Notes under the pieces: model-generated | The model's database searches: none | What the model saw: only the letters and a program-made list of their open reading frames with translations | Told to the model about the DNA's origin: nothing | Made by a program: the position numbers and the translations under genes | Assembly: GCA_963756545.1 (NCBI GenBank) | Contig: CAVWNY010000001.1 | Coordinates: 990,652 to 1,054,651 of the forward strand | Direction of reading: 5' to 3' | From: DATFDN01 sp963756545 | GTDB taxonomy: Bacteria; Pseudomonadota; Alphaproteobacteria; Acetobacterales; Acetobacteraceae | Length of the DNA stretch: 64,000 nt | Shown here: one piece after another, positions 31,545-40,239 of the stretch | Position numbering within the stretch: position 1 is the stretch's first letter | Layout of the letters: each line of letters begins with the position of its first letter

Positions 31545-32648
31545 CGACCGACTATGACGACAGCTACGCGGTTTCTGGCCCAAGATCGGCTCCAGCCTGC
31601 GCATCCGCCTGCCCAACGACTGCAACGTGCGCACGGGCGCGGCGACCTCCGTAAACACGGTCACGGAAAATAACACGACGATGACGCTCGCTACCCAGAA
31701 GGGTATCGACATGTCGTTCACGTCGGTTGACATGACGATGAGCGTGGACGAGTTCAGCAAGCGGTATCTCGGCCCGGCCGTGAACAAGCTCGCCGGCTAC
31801 GTCGCGGTTGACGTGATGTCGAGCTCCGAGGGCGGCGTGTCCAACTGCGTGGACAACGGGTCCGGCGGCGTCATCGTCACCCCGACCGCCTCGACGATCC
31901 TCCAGGCGAACGCCATCCTGGACATCTTCTCGGCCAATACGGTCGATCGGATGATAGTCACCGACCCGCAGACCGATGCGCGCGTGGTTTCGGCCCTGTC
32001 CGGGCTGTTCAACCCGAGCCAAGCGGTTTCCAAGCAGTATCGCACCGGCGCGATGCGCAACGCGCTCGGCTTCGACTGGCTCCGCGATCAGACCGTCATC
32101 AAGCACACGACCGGCACTTTCTCCTCCGGTACGATGAACGGCGCAAGCCAGACGGGCACCACGCTGGTCGTCAACGCGATCACCGGCACGCTGAACCAGG
32201 GCGACATCATCACCATCGCCGGGGTTCACTCCGTCAACCGCATCACCAACCAGAGCAACGGCACTCTCGCTCAGTTCGTTGTGCTGCGAACGTGGCGAGC
32301 GGCGCGACCTCGATCCCGATTTACCGCGCGATCATCGCCGGCGCCGTGCAGTATCAGACCGTGGACGTGTCTCCGGCCAATACCGCGGCGATCTCTCTCG
32401 TCCACCCGGCTTCGAGCGTGTTCCGCAAGAACATCGCTTTCGCGCCGGGCGCCGTGACGATGGCGACCGCCGACCTCATCAAGCCGAACAACGTTGAGGT
32501 TGGCCGCCAGGTTCTCGATGGCGTGTCGATGCGCATGGTGAAGCAGTATGCGGTCGGCACCGACCAGGAAATCACCTGCCTTGACATTCTCTATGGGTAT
32601 CTCTGGGTGCGGACGGAGTGGCCCATGATCGTCGCCGACGCGTTGTAA
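31545..32648 (+). pseudogene. P22-type phage coat protein, truncated and frameshifted
   Basis: This matches the gene-5 coat protein family of P22-like phages (HK97 fold): PKIGSSLRIRLPNDCNVRTG, GIDMSFTSVDMTMSVDEFSK, RYLGPAVNKLAGYVAVDVM, TLNQGDIITIAGVHSVNRIT, and after a shift near 32285 VASGATSIPIYRAIIAGAVQ and SVFRKNIAFAPGAVTMATAD. The end is YLWVRTEWPMIVADAL. The first 60 or so residues are missing. No other head, portal or terminase gene is nearby, so this is an isolated prophage remnant. Confidence 0.82.
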
Positions 32649-33023
32649 AACCGGAGTGCGGCCCTGGGGAAACCTGGGGCCGTGTTCCTCGCAAGAAGAA
32701 ACACAATGCCCCACGAGCGCGACGGCCAAAGCCGCCAAATCGCTCAACAAGGTCCTTAGCTAATGATGCGGAGGCGGTACGGCCGTAAATGGCGGGCACT
32801 ACTTCCGGTGCAGCAAAGATCAACAATCCGGCCAGCATAATCCAAAAGGACCGAGACTGAGCGGATTCCCCTACTCGCCGAGACTAGCGCTGGTGGCTGA
32901 CATTCCAAGCCTCGCTCGATCATTGGCTTCGATCGAACCCAGAACCTATGACCGATTTGCCCTCAGACGCAGCAAAAACGATAGAGCCGATGCACTCGAT
33001 GCCGGGCGATCAGTGCCCGCAAA
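32649..33023. other. intergenic after coat gene; possible hairpin terminator
   Basis: A stem CGGCCC/GGGCCG (32659-32682) lies 10 bases after the coat stop and could end that transcript, though the following bases are only weakly T-rich. No gene is supported in the rest. Confidence 0.4.
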
Positions 33024-33907
33024 TCAATGCCTCTGCCAATAACCCGCCCACACACGACTGACCGGCCAGCGCCGCGCCAGCCGCCATCTCATGTAGGCTC
33101 CCGCTGGCCTGCCGCCGGTTGTCTCCCGCCAAGCCATCTCGCGAGCGTAGAAGCCGAGATACTTCCCGCTGATTGGTGGTGCTGCCCATCTCGGCCCGGC
33201 GAAGGCGCGAGATAGGACTCCGCCTATTGATGCAAGCGCCGTCCAGGCTGAACGCAATCGAGTGATTGATCCGGCGCATCGCGTAGAAGGCGTGAAGCCG
33301 ATCCCAGCCCGGCGCCTCATCGGCGTGGACGACAGCACCCGGCAGAACGATCTGGCGCAGCGCCGGAACCGCCGCGCTCTCCGTGGGTGCCACGATCGGG
33401 ACCGTCCGGCCGTCCCGCTGGCGGGCGACCACCACTGACTGCCGCTTGCCGATTTGCTCTTCGGCCAGTCGACGGTCTTTCCGGTCCGCCTTGGCGTTCT
33501 CCTGCCGGGCGTGGCCGCCGAAATAGGCGCCATCCACTTCCACGACGCCGACCCAGTTTGATCCCGGTCAGATCGGCGCCGATCGCCTCGCGCATTTTGT
33601 GCGCCAGCACGAAGGCGGTCTTGTACTGCACGTCCAGGTCGCGGCCGAGCTGAAGGGCGGAGATGCCCTTGGCCCCGTTCACGAAAATGGCGATGGCAGC
33701 GAGATAGTCCCGGATCGGGAGCTTGCGGCTGGCGAAGATCGTGCCGCTGGTGACGCTGAACTGATGGCTGCAAGCCTTGCACTTCCAGATGCGGCGGACG
33801 GCGTAGGCGTAAACCGCCGTGCACTCGCATCGGGGACAGAAAGCGGCCCCACCATTGTCCGCGAACCGAATTGCTACGAATTGGTCATGTGCTTCCTCAT
33901 CGGTCAT
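33024..33907 (-). pseudogene. IS1595-family transposase, frameshifted
   Basis: The N-terminal zinc ribbon is clear: FCPRCECTAVYAYAVRRIWK and CKACSHQFSVTSGTIFASRK. LPIRDYLAAIAIFVNGAKG and KTAFVLAHKMREAIGADLTG follow. After a shift near 33560 the DDE part reads VEVDGAYFGGHARQENAKAD, then RQIVLPGAVVHADEAPGWDR and INHSIAFSLDGACIN (the His-Asn of this family). Another shift near 33225 damages the end. It is the only IS1595 seen in the window. Confidence 0.82.
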
Positions 33908-34107
33908 GCGGAGAATCGACGCAGGGAGAGCGTCCTTGCCTTCGCTGAGAGGAGGAAATCCTGTGCTACGCCGGGCTGTGTCAAAACTAGACGGCGTTGC
34001 CGAGACGGTCGGGTTGACTGCGATGCTCTAGGCTAGCCCCACTGCCACTTTTTGCTTGGCCGGTAGGCACGTTCCGTGCTCAAGCAGGCGGCGCTGATGC
34101 GCTCGCT

Positions 34108-34242
34108 ATGAGCAGAAGGGACCCCCATGGCGGACGGCATTACGGTGGCGGATTACTCGTCATCCTTGTGGTGATTCTCCTCTTGTATTTTCTGTTTGGC
34201 AGCGGCTTTTACGGTGGCGGACCTGTCGCTCCCGTGAGGTGA
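34108..34242 (+). CDS. 44-residue Gly-rich membrane peptide
   Basis: The short gene starts MSRRDPHGGRHYGGG and has one strong transmembrane stretch, LLVILVVILLLYFLFGSGF, then a Gly/Pro tail. Small proteins of this make-up occur in many alphaproteobacteria, with no known function. It overlaps the 3' end of the minus-strand Zn-ribbon gene (34153-34737), so at least one of the two ends may be wrong. No strong ribosome binding site is visible. Confidence 0.5.
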   Translation: MSRRDPHGGRHYGGGLLVILVVILLLYFLFGSGFYGGGPVAPVR

Positions 34243-34737
34243 GGCTGCTACGTAATTCCGGGATTTTGTGCATCCCCAGAATGGAGGGAAAAGGGTGCCG
34301 CCGATCCGGCAGCGGACCCGTCTTATCCAATCTCTCGGATTGGGCGGGGTGCACGCTTGGCACGTCCACGGTCGGGGGCCGCCGGACAAGAAGGACAGGC
34401 GCCACCAGAGCCCCGCGCCGCAATCCGGGCAGGGACCGAGGGGGCCGGCCGCATCGGCCGGTGGCTCCGGACCGGGCATAGGGGCTTTCGGGGCCGAGGT
34501 CGTGGCCGATGCCGGGGCGGCACTGGCGCATAGCCCGATTTCTTCATCCCCAGAATGAACGTCAAAGATCGCCAGGTGCGGCATTGGCGGCTGCGTCGGG
34601 TTGGCCCCGGTTTCGACACTCTTGACAGTGTTGCCACTGTACTCTGCCGGGACGGGCGCACGCGTTAGAGTGTCAAGTGAGTCAACACTGTCCGCCTGAG
34701 CGATGGCGGCATGGAACGCCTCGGACCACCGGCTCAT
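34153..34737 (-). CDS. Zn-ribbon protein of the satellite-like module
   Basis: A 194-residue protein whose ATG overlaps the TGA of the DUF3987 gene by 4 bases, showing translational coupling. It has a Pro/Ala-rich middle and a ribbon with CPDCGAGLWWR and WTCQACTPPNP (CxxC and CxxC). Similar zinc-ribbon proteins end the replication operon in integrative elements. Beyond about residue 140 the sequence is Arg-rich and less convincing, and it runs antisense to the small membrane peptide gene. Confidence 0.6.
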   Translation of the reverse strand: MSRWSEAFHAAIAQADSVDSLDTLTRAPVPAEYSGNTVKSVETGANPTQPPMPHLAIFDVHSGDEEIGLCASAAPASATTSAPKAPMPGPEPPADAAGPLGPCPDCGAGLWWRLSFLSGGPRPWTCQACTPPNPRDWIRRVRCRIGGTLFPPFWGCTKSRNYVAASPHGSDRSATVKAAAKQKIQEENHHKDDE

Positions 34738-36248
34738 GCCGCCTCACCGCACAGCGCCGGGTTAACCGCGTATGCCTGCCGCGCCCGTTTCTGGAACCCG
34801 CCGGGCGCCGGCTCGCGTAACCAGCCTGCTTCCACCAGCAGGCGGCAGGCAGCATGAATGGCGTCCGCCGTCGTGAGGCCCGGCAAGCGGGCTTGGCGTT
34901 GCACCTCGCGCACATGCACGTCGTTCGGACGTCTCCGCTTGATCCACCGAGCCAAACTCGCCGCGTTCCGATCTTCTGAGGCCGTAGCGGCATCACCATA
35001 AACGCGCTCGGCCATCGGCATGAGATAGTCCGCAACCAGCGTCGCGGCGGCGAGGAAGGCGCGATCCGAGATGACGGCGGGCGGCGCCTCCATACCCGAC
35101 TGCGCGCACCACCACAGGTATTCCAGCACCAGCGCCAGCCGCAGCACCGTGCCCCGCGCCTTGCCGAACCCGGATCGCATCAGTCCGCCGGCGTCGCGCT
35201 GGTACTCCTGCATCTCGCGCGCGAACGTCTCGATCCTCGGAAGCGACGCTTCGGCCAGCGGCACCATAATCGGCCGGGAGCGATCCTCCGGCGCGACCCC
35301 CGACGAAAGATCGAGCAGGCGGAGCCGGTCGAGCGCATCCGTCGCCCATCCAGTTGCGGGCGTGTTGCGTCCGAGCGCGAACGGCACCGGGTCCGGCCAG
35401 AACCAACAGAACCGTGCAAGCAAGCCGTCATCGGCATCCGCGAAAAGCGTCGCCAGCTTCTCCGGCTGGGTTCCGCCCGTCACGGCAACGGCTAGACGCG
35501 GCACGTCGATCGGCTGCTGCAATTTCTGCCGCTCCACCCGATACGGCCGACCGCCATACGCCTCGATCCAGAACGCCCGCCCGGCGTAGTTGTAGTTGTT
35601 CATCCCGAGCAGCCAGCCGGCCAGTTCATCGCGCACCACCAGCAAGCCCTTGGGGGCGGCGCCGGCCAACAGGCCCGCGACCTTTTCAATGGTCACATCG
35701 TTCTGCCGCAGCCGGGGCGCTTGCGGTTCCTCGGGGGCATCCCCGGTCGGCGGCAGCGGCGCCGGACAACCCTTCTTCTGTGCCTCCCGTACATCCGTTT
35801 TCCACCGTTCCACAGCAGCCGCGTGCGCCTCGGCCGAAACTTTCCAGTCGCGCAACCGATCGGGGAAGTCCGCGCTCATGCGCGCCTCCATGACCGGCAG
35901 CACGTCGCGCATCAGCGCATCGGAGCCGGGCGACTTGCCGCCCCCTGAATCGCCAACCACACCGCACCAGAGATGCGGCGGCTTCGCCCATCCAGGCGTT
36001 GCCTGTGCCCATCGCGCATTGCCGATCAGGGCCGAGGCGCTGGCGAGCAGCGGTGCCGCCACATAGTCCGGCGGGCAAGCCGCAGCACGCGCGGCGCCCT
36101 CGATCCAGGCGCGCCATTCCGGGCCGAACACGTCCAACGGCAATGCCGGAGGCGGGCGCCGGTTCAGGAGCAGCACGCTCATGTCGGGATCGGGCCACGG
36201 CTCGGCCGCCGGCTCGTTCTCTATCGTGTAGCCGCTGGCGTCAGGCAT
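34734..36248 (-). CDS. DUF3987 (YfjI-like) helicase/ATPase
   Basis: 504 residues, intact. I start at MPDASGYTIENEPAAEPWPD, where ATG overlaps the stop of the Toprim gene by 8 bases. The N-terminal part LPLDVFGPEWRAWIEGAARA leads to a P-loop, VVGDSGGGKSPGSDALMRDV, then GLLVVRDELAGWLLGMNNYN and RLAVAVTGGTQPEKLATLF. The C-terminal part has a winged-helix-like region, DVHVREVQRQARLPGLTTAD. DUF3987 proteins are the likely replicative helicases of phage satellites and integrative elements and work with a Toprim primase, here encoded just upstream. There is no sign of damage. Confidence 0.88.
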   Translation of the reverse strand: MPDASGYTIENEPAAEPWPDPDMSVLLLNRRPPPALPLDVFGPEWRAWIEGAARAAACPPDYVAAPLLASASALIGNARWAQATPGWAKPPHLWCGVVGDSGGGKSPGSDALMRDVLPVMEARMSADFPDRLRDWKVSAEAHAAAVERWKTDVREAQKKGCPAPLPPTGDAPEEPQAPRLRQNDVTIEKVAGLLAGAAPKGLLVVRDELAGWLLGMNNYNYAGRAFWIEAYGGRPYRVERQKLQQPIDVPRLAVAVTGGTQPEKLATLFADADDGLLARFCWFWPDPVPFALGRNTPATGWATDALDRLRLLDLSSGVAPEDRSRPIMVPLAEASLPRIETFAREMQEYQRDAGGLMRSGFGKARGTVLRLALVLEYLWWCAQSGMEAPPAVISDRAFLAAATLVADYLMPMAERVYGDAATASEDRNAASLARWIKRRRPNDVHVREVQRQARLPGLTTADAIHAACRLLVEAGWLREPAPGGFQKRARQAYAVNPALCGEAA

Positions 36249-37098
36249 TGGCCGCCTCCCGCGCGCGCACCATGTCGCTGAAATCACCGGAGCCGTTGGG
36301 CGTGGCGATCCGCACTCGCTTTCCCTCGGCCGTCCAGCGATGCCAGGCAGCGCGGGCGGCATCCTGTCCGGCTTCGTCGGGGTCGGCGGCGATCACCACC
36401 GCCCGCGCCTCCGGCGGCAGCACCAGGCCACGGGCGAGATTGCCGGCCGACAAGGCGGCCCACGCCGGCAGGCCCAGCAGGCGCCCGGCGCTGGCGCTGC
36501 TTTCGATCCCCTCGCCGATCACCAGCTCGGGGGCGATCGGATCGAGCCGGATCGCCCCGCCTCCCACTGGGCCGAGCGATGCCTTGGCGGGCGTCACGTC
36601 CGCCTTGCTCCCGTCACGGCGCAGATACGTCCGATGCACCGCGATCGGCGCCCCGGCCGCATCCCTTACCAACCCGATCAGCGCGGGCAGGCGCCCGCCT
36701 TCCGGGTGCGGCACATCGCTCCGGAATCGCAGCGCGGTCGAGGTGGCGCGGCCGGGCAGGCCGCGCTCCGTCAGGTAGGTATCGGCGGGCGTGCCAGGGG
36801 CAGGTTCCGAGCCGTTCCACAGGGCCAAGGCGCGCGCCTGCTTGGCGGCACGAATGACGGCTTCGTCGTTGGCGTCGGCACGCTCCGGGGGCTGCCAGCC
36901 CCCGCCCATGACCCGGTTCGCGGCATCGTCCAGGGCATCGCGGTCGCAGCCATTGGCGCAATAAAGCGACGCCAGCCCGCCGCGCCGCTCGCGCACGCTG
37001 AACGTCTCGCCCGCATAGTCGCAGGCCGGGCAGCGCCCGCGCCATGAACGCGGGCGCTTGGTCAGGCCGAGCCGGCCCGCGAGGTCGCGCGCGTTCAT
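36241..37098 (-). CDS. Toprim primase (CHC2-like zinc finger)
   Basis: 285 residues from MNARDLAGRLGLTKRPRSWR, with ATG overlapping the previous stop by 4 bases. The zinc finger is GRCPACDYAGETFSV and LYCANGC. The middle has YLTERGLPGRATSTALRFRS. The Toprim fold shows ELVIGEGIESSASAGRLLGL (Glu) and RAVVIAADPDEAGQDAARAA (DxD). It should prime DNA synthesis for the element, together with the DUF3987 protein. It is intact and co-translated with its neighbours. Confidence 0.88.
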   Translation of the reverse strand: MNARDLAGRLGLTKRPRSWRGRCPACDYAGETFSVRERRGGLASLYCANGCDRDALDDAANRVMGGGWQPPERADANDEAVIRAAKQARALALWNGSEPAPGTPADTYLTERGLPGRATSTALRFRSDVPHPEGGRLPALIGLVRDAAGAPIAVHRTYLRRDGSKADVTPAKASLGPVGGGAIRLDPIAPELVIGEGIESSASAGRLLGLPAWAALSAGNLARGLVLPPEARAVVIAADPDEAGQDAARAAWHRWTAEGKRVRIATPNGSGDFSDMVRAREAANA

Positions 37099-37295
37099 TC
37101 GTCGAACTCCGCACCAGCGAGCCAGCACCGCCGGCGGACGGCGTCGAGAAGCTGCATGTCCGCTTCGTCATCGTTGCCGGCCGGGGTGGCGAAGAGGTAC
37201 GCGTCGAGTTTCTTGATGGCGTCGAGAACGGCCGCGTCGATTGGCGGGCGGGGTCGCTCGCGAGAGGGGCGCGGAGGCGGATGATTGTCGTTCAT
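37095..37295 (-). CDS. small acidic protein in the replication operon
   Basis: 66 residues: MNDNHPPPRPSRERPRPPID, AAVLDAIKKLDAYLFATPAG, ending CWLAGAEFDE. It overlaps both neighbours by 4 bases (ATGA), so it belongs to the operon. No domain is recognised. Confidence 0.65.
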   Translation of the reverse strand: MNDNHPPPRPSRERPRPPIDAAVLDAIKKLDAYLFATPAGNDDEADMQLLDAVRRRCWLAGAEFDE

Positions 37296-37489
37296 CGGCC
37301 CGCCTCCATCTCGCGCCGCGCCGCCAGCGCTTCGGGAATGTCGCGGAACACAACAAGGGCGCGCCCGATCGCCAGTGCGGGGCGCGGCTCGCCTTCAGCG
37401 TCGTGCAGGTTCGGCAGCAGCATCAGGCGAGGGCCGGGCGTAGGGACATGGTTCGTCGCGGGAAGGTGCATTGAGTTCTGGTCTTTCAA
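37292..37489 (-). CDS. small protein in the replication operon
   Basis: 65 residues from 37489, or 59 from the internal ATG at 37471 (MHLPATNHVPTPGPRLMLLP). It contains AIGRALVVFRDIPEALAARR. It overlaps the next gene by 4 bases. No family is recognised. Confidence 0.55.
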   Translation of the reverse strand: MKDQNSMHLPATNHVPTPGPRLMLLPNLHDAEGEPRPALAIGRALVVFRDIPEALAARREMEAGR

Positions 37490-37561
37490 CCGCCCCCGCG
37501 CTGGCCTTGACGCGCTGATTGCCTATCCTGCCGATGCAACCCGACAATTCAGACAATCAGC

Positions 37562-37588
37562 CCGCCGGTTCCCAGCAGGGGCCGGCGG
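37562..37588 (-). terminator. hairpin after alpA-like gene
   Basis: A perfect 7-bp stem CCGCCGG/CCGGCGG with a 13-nt loop, six bases after the alpA-like stop in its reading direction. There is no T tract, so termination may be partial, leaving readthrough into the operon. Confidence 0.4.
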
Positions 37589-37593
37589 TTTCG

Positions 37594-37857
37594 CTATGCG
37601 GCGTTGACGGGGGCGCGGCAGGCCTCAAGCGCGGCGCGAATTTCGGATCGGCGCCAGCGCGGGCAGCGCGGGGTGACGTAGTAGGCTGGCGGAATCCGCC
37701 CGGCCTTCACGTCTCGCCAAAAGGTGCTGATCGCCTGCCCGCGCTCGGCAGCGGCTTCGGCCGGTGCGAGCAGCGGGTCATCCGGGACGTATTCGGGCTT
37801 GCTGCGCTTGCGCTCGGGGCCGCGTTCACGCGCGGCGTTGCGGGCGGGAGAGTCCAT
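37594..37857 (-). CDS. AlpA-family HTH regulator / excisionase
   Basis: 87 residues. The core PLLAPAEAAAERGQAISTFW and RDVKAGRIPPAYYVTPRCPR, ending WRRSEIRAALEACRA, is the winged-HTH of AlpA/MerR-type excisionases, with the usual position next to the replication genes of P4-like satellites. It would control excision or the operon. The N-terminal 25 residues are basic and disordered-looking. It is intact. Confidence 0.8.
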   Translation of the reverse strand: MDSPARNAARERGPERKRSKPEYVPDDPLLAPAEAAAERGQAISTFWRDVKAGRIPPAYYVTPRCPRWRRSEIRAALEACRAPVNAA

Positions 37858-37916
37858 ATTGGCACCTGCGAGTCGTTGAAGGTGCCGAGTGATCTACAGC
37901 GCGTTCTCCGGCTCTA

Positions 37917-38207
37917 TCAGGGCGCAACTGCCGGCTTGGTTCGTCCCGGACCGTTCCTGTGGGGCAGGTCTGGTCCGATCATCCGGTCATCGTTGGCGCA
38001 CGGACCATACGTGCGATTCCATTCCGCGAAGCGTCGCCGCACGCTCCGCTCGTTTTCGTAGCCGTACACGTCCATGACTTCCGCCATGGCTTTCGCTGTC
38101 GAAACACTCGATTTCCGAAGTTCCTTATACCTCTTTACCATCCATTTTGTCTGATCAAGGGTGGCCCGTTGGCTAAACGCGTTCCAGCCCGGTCGGGTGA
38201 ATCCCAA
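37917..38207 (-). CDS. hypothetical protein, possible HTH
   Basis: 96 residues: MGFTRPGWNAFSQRATLDQT, KWMVKRYKELRKSSVSTAKA, MAEVMDVYGYENERSVRRRF. The Lys/Arg pattern suggests DNA binding but no family is recognised. It lies between alpA and a truncated IS630. Confidence 0.4.
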   Translation of the reverse strand: MGFTRPGWNAFSQRATLDQTKWMVKRYKELRKSSVSTAKAMAEVMDVYGYENERSVRRRFAEWNRTYGPCANDDRMIGPDLPHRNGPGRTKPAVAP

Positions 38208-38225
38208 AGCGTAATACCAGTCGCC

Positions 38226-38731
38226 CTAAAGATTGACGCTTGCCCAATCCCGTTGCGCAATAGACCTGATACGCTCTGGATTTTGAATCAGAAAGTTCCA
38301 GGCCTCCTTGCAGGCAGCAAGGATCGCCTCGTAGCTATCCCAGACCAACATGCTCAGTTGGTTGGCGCGCAGGTATTCCCAGATGTTTTCCATCGGGTTG
38401 AGTTCCGGGGAATACGGCGGAAGCGGCAGCAGCGTGATATTCTCTGGGATGTTCAGGCGGGTGCCCTTCTGGTGCCATCCGGCGCTGTCACACAGCAGGA
38501 TCGCATGTGCGCCCGATAACACTTGCGTGCTGATCTCTTGGAGGTGCTCCGCCATTGCCTCGCTGTTGACGGCTGGCATGATGATCGCGGCACCAACCGC
38601 ACGGGTCGGGCAAACCGCACCGAACAAATAGGCGGAGTCATGCCGATTATCCCGAACCGCCGCAGGGCGCGAGCCACGCAACGCCCAGAGATACGCCAGG
38701 GTACCCTTCTGACCCACGCGGGCCTCATCTT
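38226..38731 (-). pseudogene. IS630-family transposase, C-terminal part
   Basis: KDEARVGQKGTLAYLWALRG, AHAILLCDSAGWHQKGTRLN (second Asp) and LLPLPPYSPELNPMENIWEY (Glu) form the DDE_3 half. The sequence ends IRSIAQRDWASVNL. It is the continuation of the gene whose first part ends IELWFQ at 40239; joining the two gives ELWFQDEARVGQKG, the family's normal reading. Confidence 0.9.
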
Positions 38732-39023
38732 TACATGAAGGTTCAGCTGTCAACGACTTTCGCGATGGCGTCTCCTGTCTCGATCATCAATGTTCCGGCT
38801 TCCTTAGGTCCGGGGCTGTCCTGCATCGCAGCGGCTGCTGCGTCACCTTACATGCGGTCGGGTTCTTCGGCGGACCCGCACCATAATGCCTCATGCACGA
38901 GGCGTTGCCCCGGTGAGACGCGACGCACCTGAAACGCGGCGCCACAAAGCACCAAAGAAGAAGACGGTCGCGCTCCCCGCATCGCCGCCGGCGGTGAGTC
39001 CGCCTGCGGCAACCCTTTCTGTC
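38732..39023 (-). ncRNA. long 3' non-coding end of IS110, candidate guide RNA
   Basis: Between the transposase stop and the IS630 junction lie 292 bases with no gene, while the 5' non-coding end is only 79 bases. In IS1111-type members of the IS110 family the guide RNA is encoded downstream of the transposase, so this is where it would be. It contains short palindromes but I cannot fold it here. Confidence 0.35.
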
Positions 39024-40160
39024 TTATGCCGTCAGCACCGCCTCTGCTCTGATCTCGACGCCCTCCGGCAGCACCCCGGTTTCGACGTAGCGCCAGAGCG
39101 CGATCAGCAACTGCCTTGCCATCGCGACGATGGCAATCCGCCGCGTGCGCCCCTCCAGCGTGCCGACGCGCTCGCGGAACCACGCGGCGAGCGCACTACC
39201 CGGCTGGTAGCGCAGCCACAGCCAGGCGAGCTGGATCAGGGTCGTGCGCGCCCGCGGGTTGCCCGCGCGGCTGATGCTTCGGTCGCGGTCCATGCCTCCG
39301 CTCTGGTAGGGCATGGGCACGATGCCGACGTAGCTGGCGAGTTGACGGCGGTTGGCGAAGGAGCGGTAGAGCACCTCGCGCACGAGCACGGCGGAGAAGT
39401 TCGCGCCAATGCCGCGGATGCGCTGTAGCGCAGTGATCTTCCGGACCATCGCGTCATCAGCCGCTGCGGCCAGTGCCTCAGTCCGCTCGGCTTCAAGTTC
39501 GCGGATCAGCTCCAGGATCAAGACAAGCCGACGCCGCAGACGATCGAGTTCGGTTCGCAGCAACGGCGGGAGCGCGCGTCCGTCGCCGGTGCGCAACTCG
39601 GCGACCTCGCGCTCCCACGAGCGTAGCGACGGCCTTCCCCGGATGCCCTGCGTGAACAGCAGTGCCTCAATCCTGTTCTCGATGCGCAGCTTTTCTTGGA
39701 CGAGCTGTTCGCGCTCGCGGTGCGGGCGCTTGGCATCTTCCTCGTCCGGCGTGGGGACGCGCACCATGCTGCATACCTTGCGGTCGCCACCCAGCCAGGC
39801 GGCGAGCACGCGCAGCATGCCTTCGGCGTCGAGCCGGTCGGTCTTGGCCCGGCGCGCGCGGCGGTTCACCAGGATACTGGTCGCGTCCAGCACGTAGGCG
39901 GCGATGCCGTGCGCCGTCAGCAATCGGTGCAGCCAGAACCCATCCCGCCCGGCCTCGAAGCAGCACGCCACGTCCGCGGCCCCGCCCAGCTTGGTGGAGG
40001 CGTGCGGGCGAAGCTCCGCGAACAGCGCGAGCAGCGCCGCGCTGTCGCCCCCTTCAATGCGATACAGCCGCGATTTCTCGGCGCCGGGCAGGCGTGTGGC
40101 GACGAGCCATGACGAGACGCTGAGCTCGATGGCGACATGGATGGTGCTCTCGCACGGCAT
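39024..40160 (-). CDS. IS110-family transposase, intact
   Basis: 378 residues from MPCESTIHVAIELSVSSWLV. DEDD residues: HVAIELS (in place of the more usual D), ACCFEAGRDGFWLHRLL, AKTDRLDAEGMLRVL. The C-terminal domain has KITALQRIRGIGANFSAVLV, LASYVGIVPMPYQSGGMDRD and SISRAGNPRARTTLIQLAWL, with the Ser region of Transposase_20. It is full length and may be active. It can also be made as the tail of the 593-residue fusion beginning at 40805, which has no interrupting stop. Confidence 0.85.
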   Translation of the reverse strand: MPCESTIHVAIELSVSSWLVATRLPGAEKSRLYRIEGGDSAALLALFAELRPHASTKLGGAADVACCFEAGRDGFWLHRLLTAHGIAAYVLDATSILVNRRARRAKTDRLDAEGMLRVLAAWLGGDRKVCSMVRVPTPDEEDAKRPHREREQLVQEKLRIENRIEALLFTQGIRGRPSLRSWEREVAELRTGDGRALPPLLRTELDRLRRRLVLILELIRELEAERTEALAAAADDAMVRKITALQRIRGIGANFSAVLVREVLYRSFANRRQLASYVGIVPMPYQSGGMDRDRSISRAGNPRARTTLIQLAWLWLRYQPGSALAAWFRERVGTLEGRTRRIAIVAMARQLLIALWRYVETGVLPEGVEIRAEAVLTA

Positions 40161-40239
40161 GGTGGCAGGCTCCCGGTCTGGTTGCGGACGCCTGCCAGTC
40201 TGAACCGTCAGCCCGGGCGGTGTCTTGCCCCATAGCATC

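Larger units (their letters stand above)
38732..40239 (-). mobile_element. IS110-family element inserted in an IS630 transposase
   Basis: About 1,508 bp. The outer bases are CAGATG at the 5' side and TAAAGATGAGG at the 3' side, so the junction can be placed to within two bases. The host gene reads through into the element to give one 593-codon frame. The transposase is intact. Confidence 0.85.
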
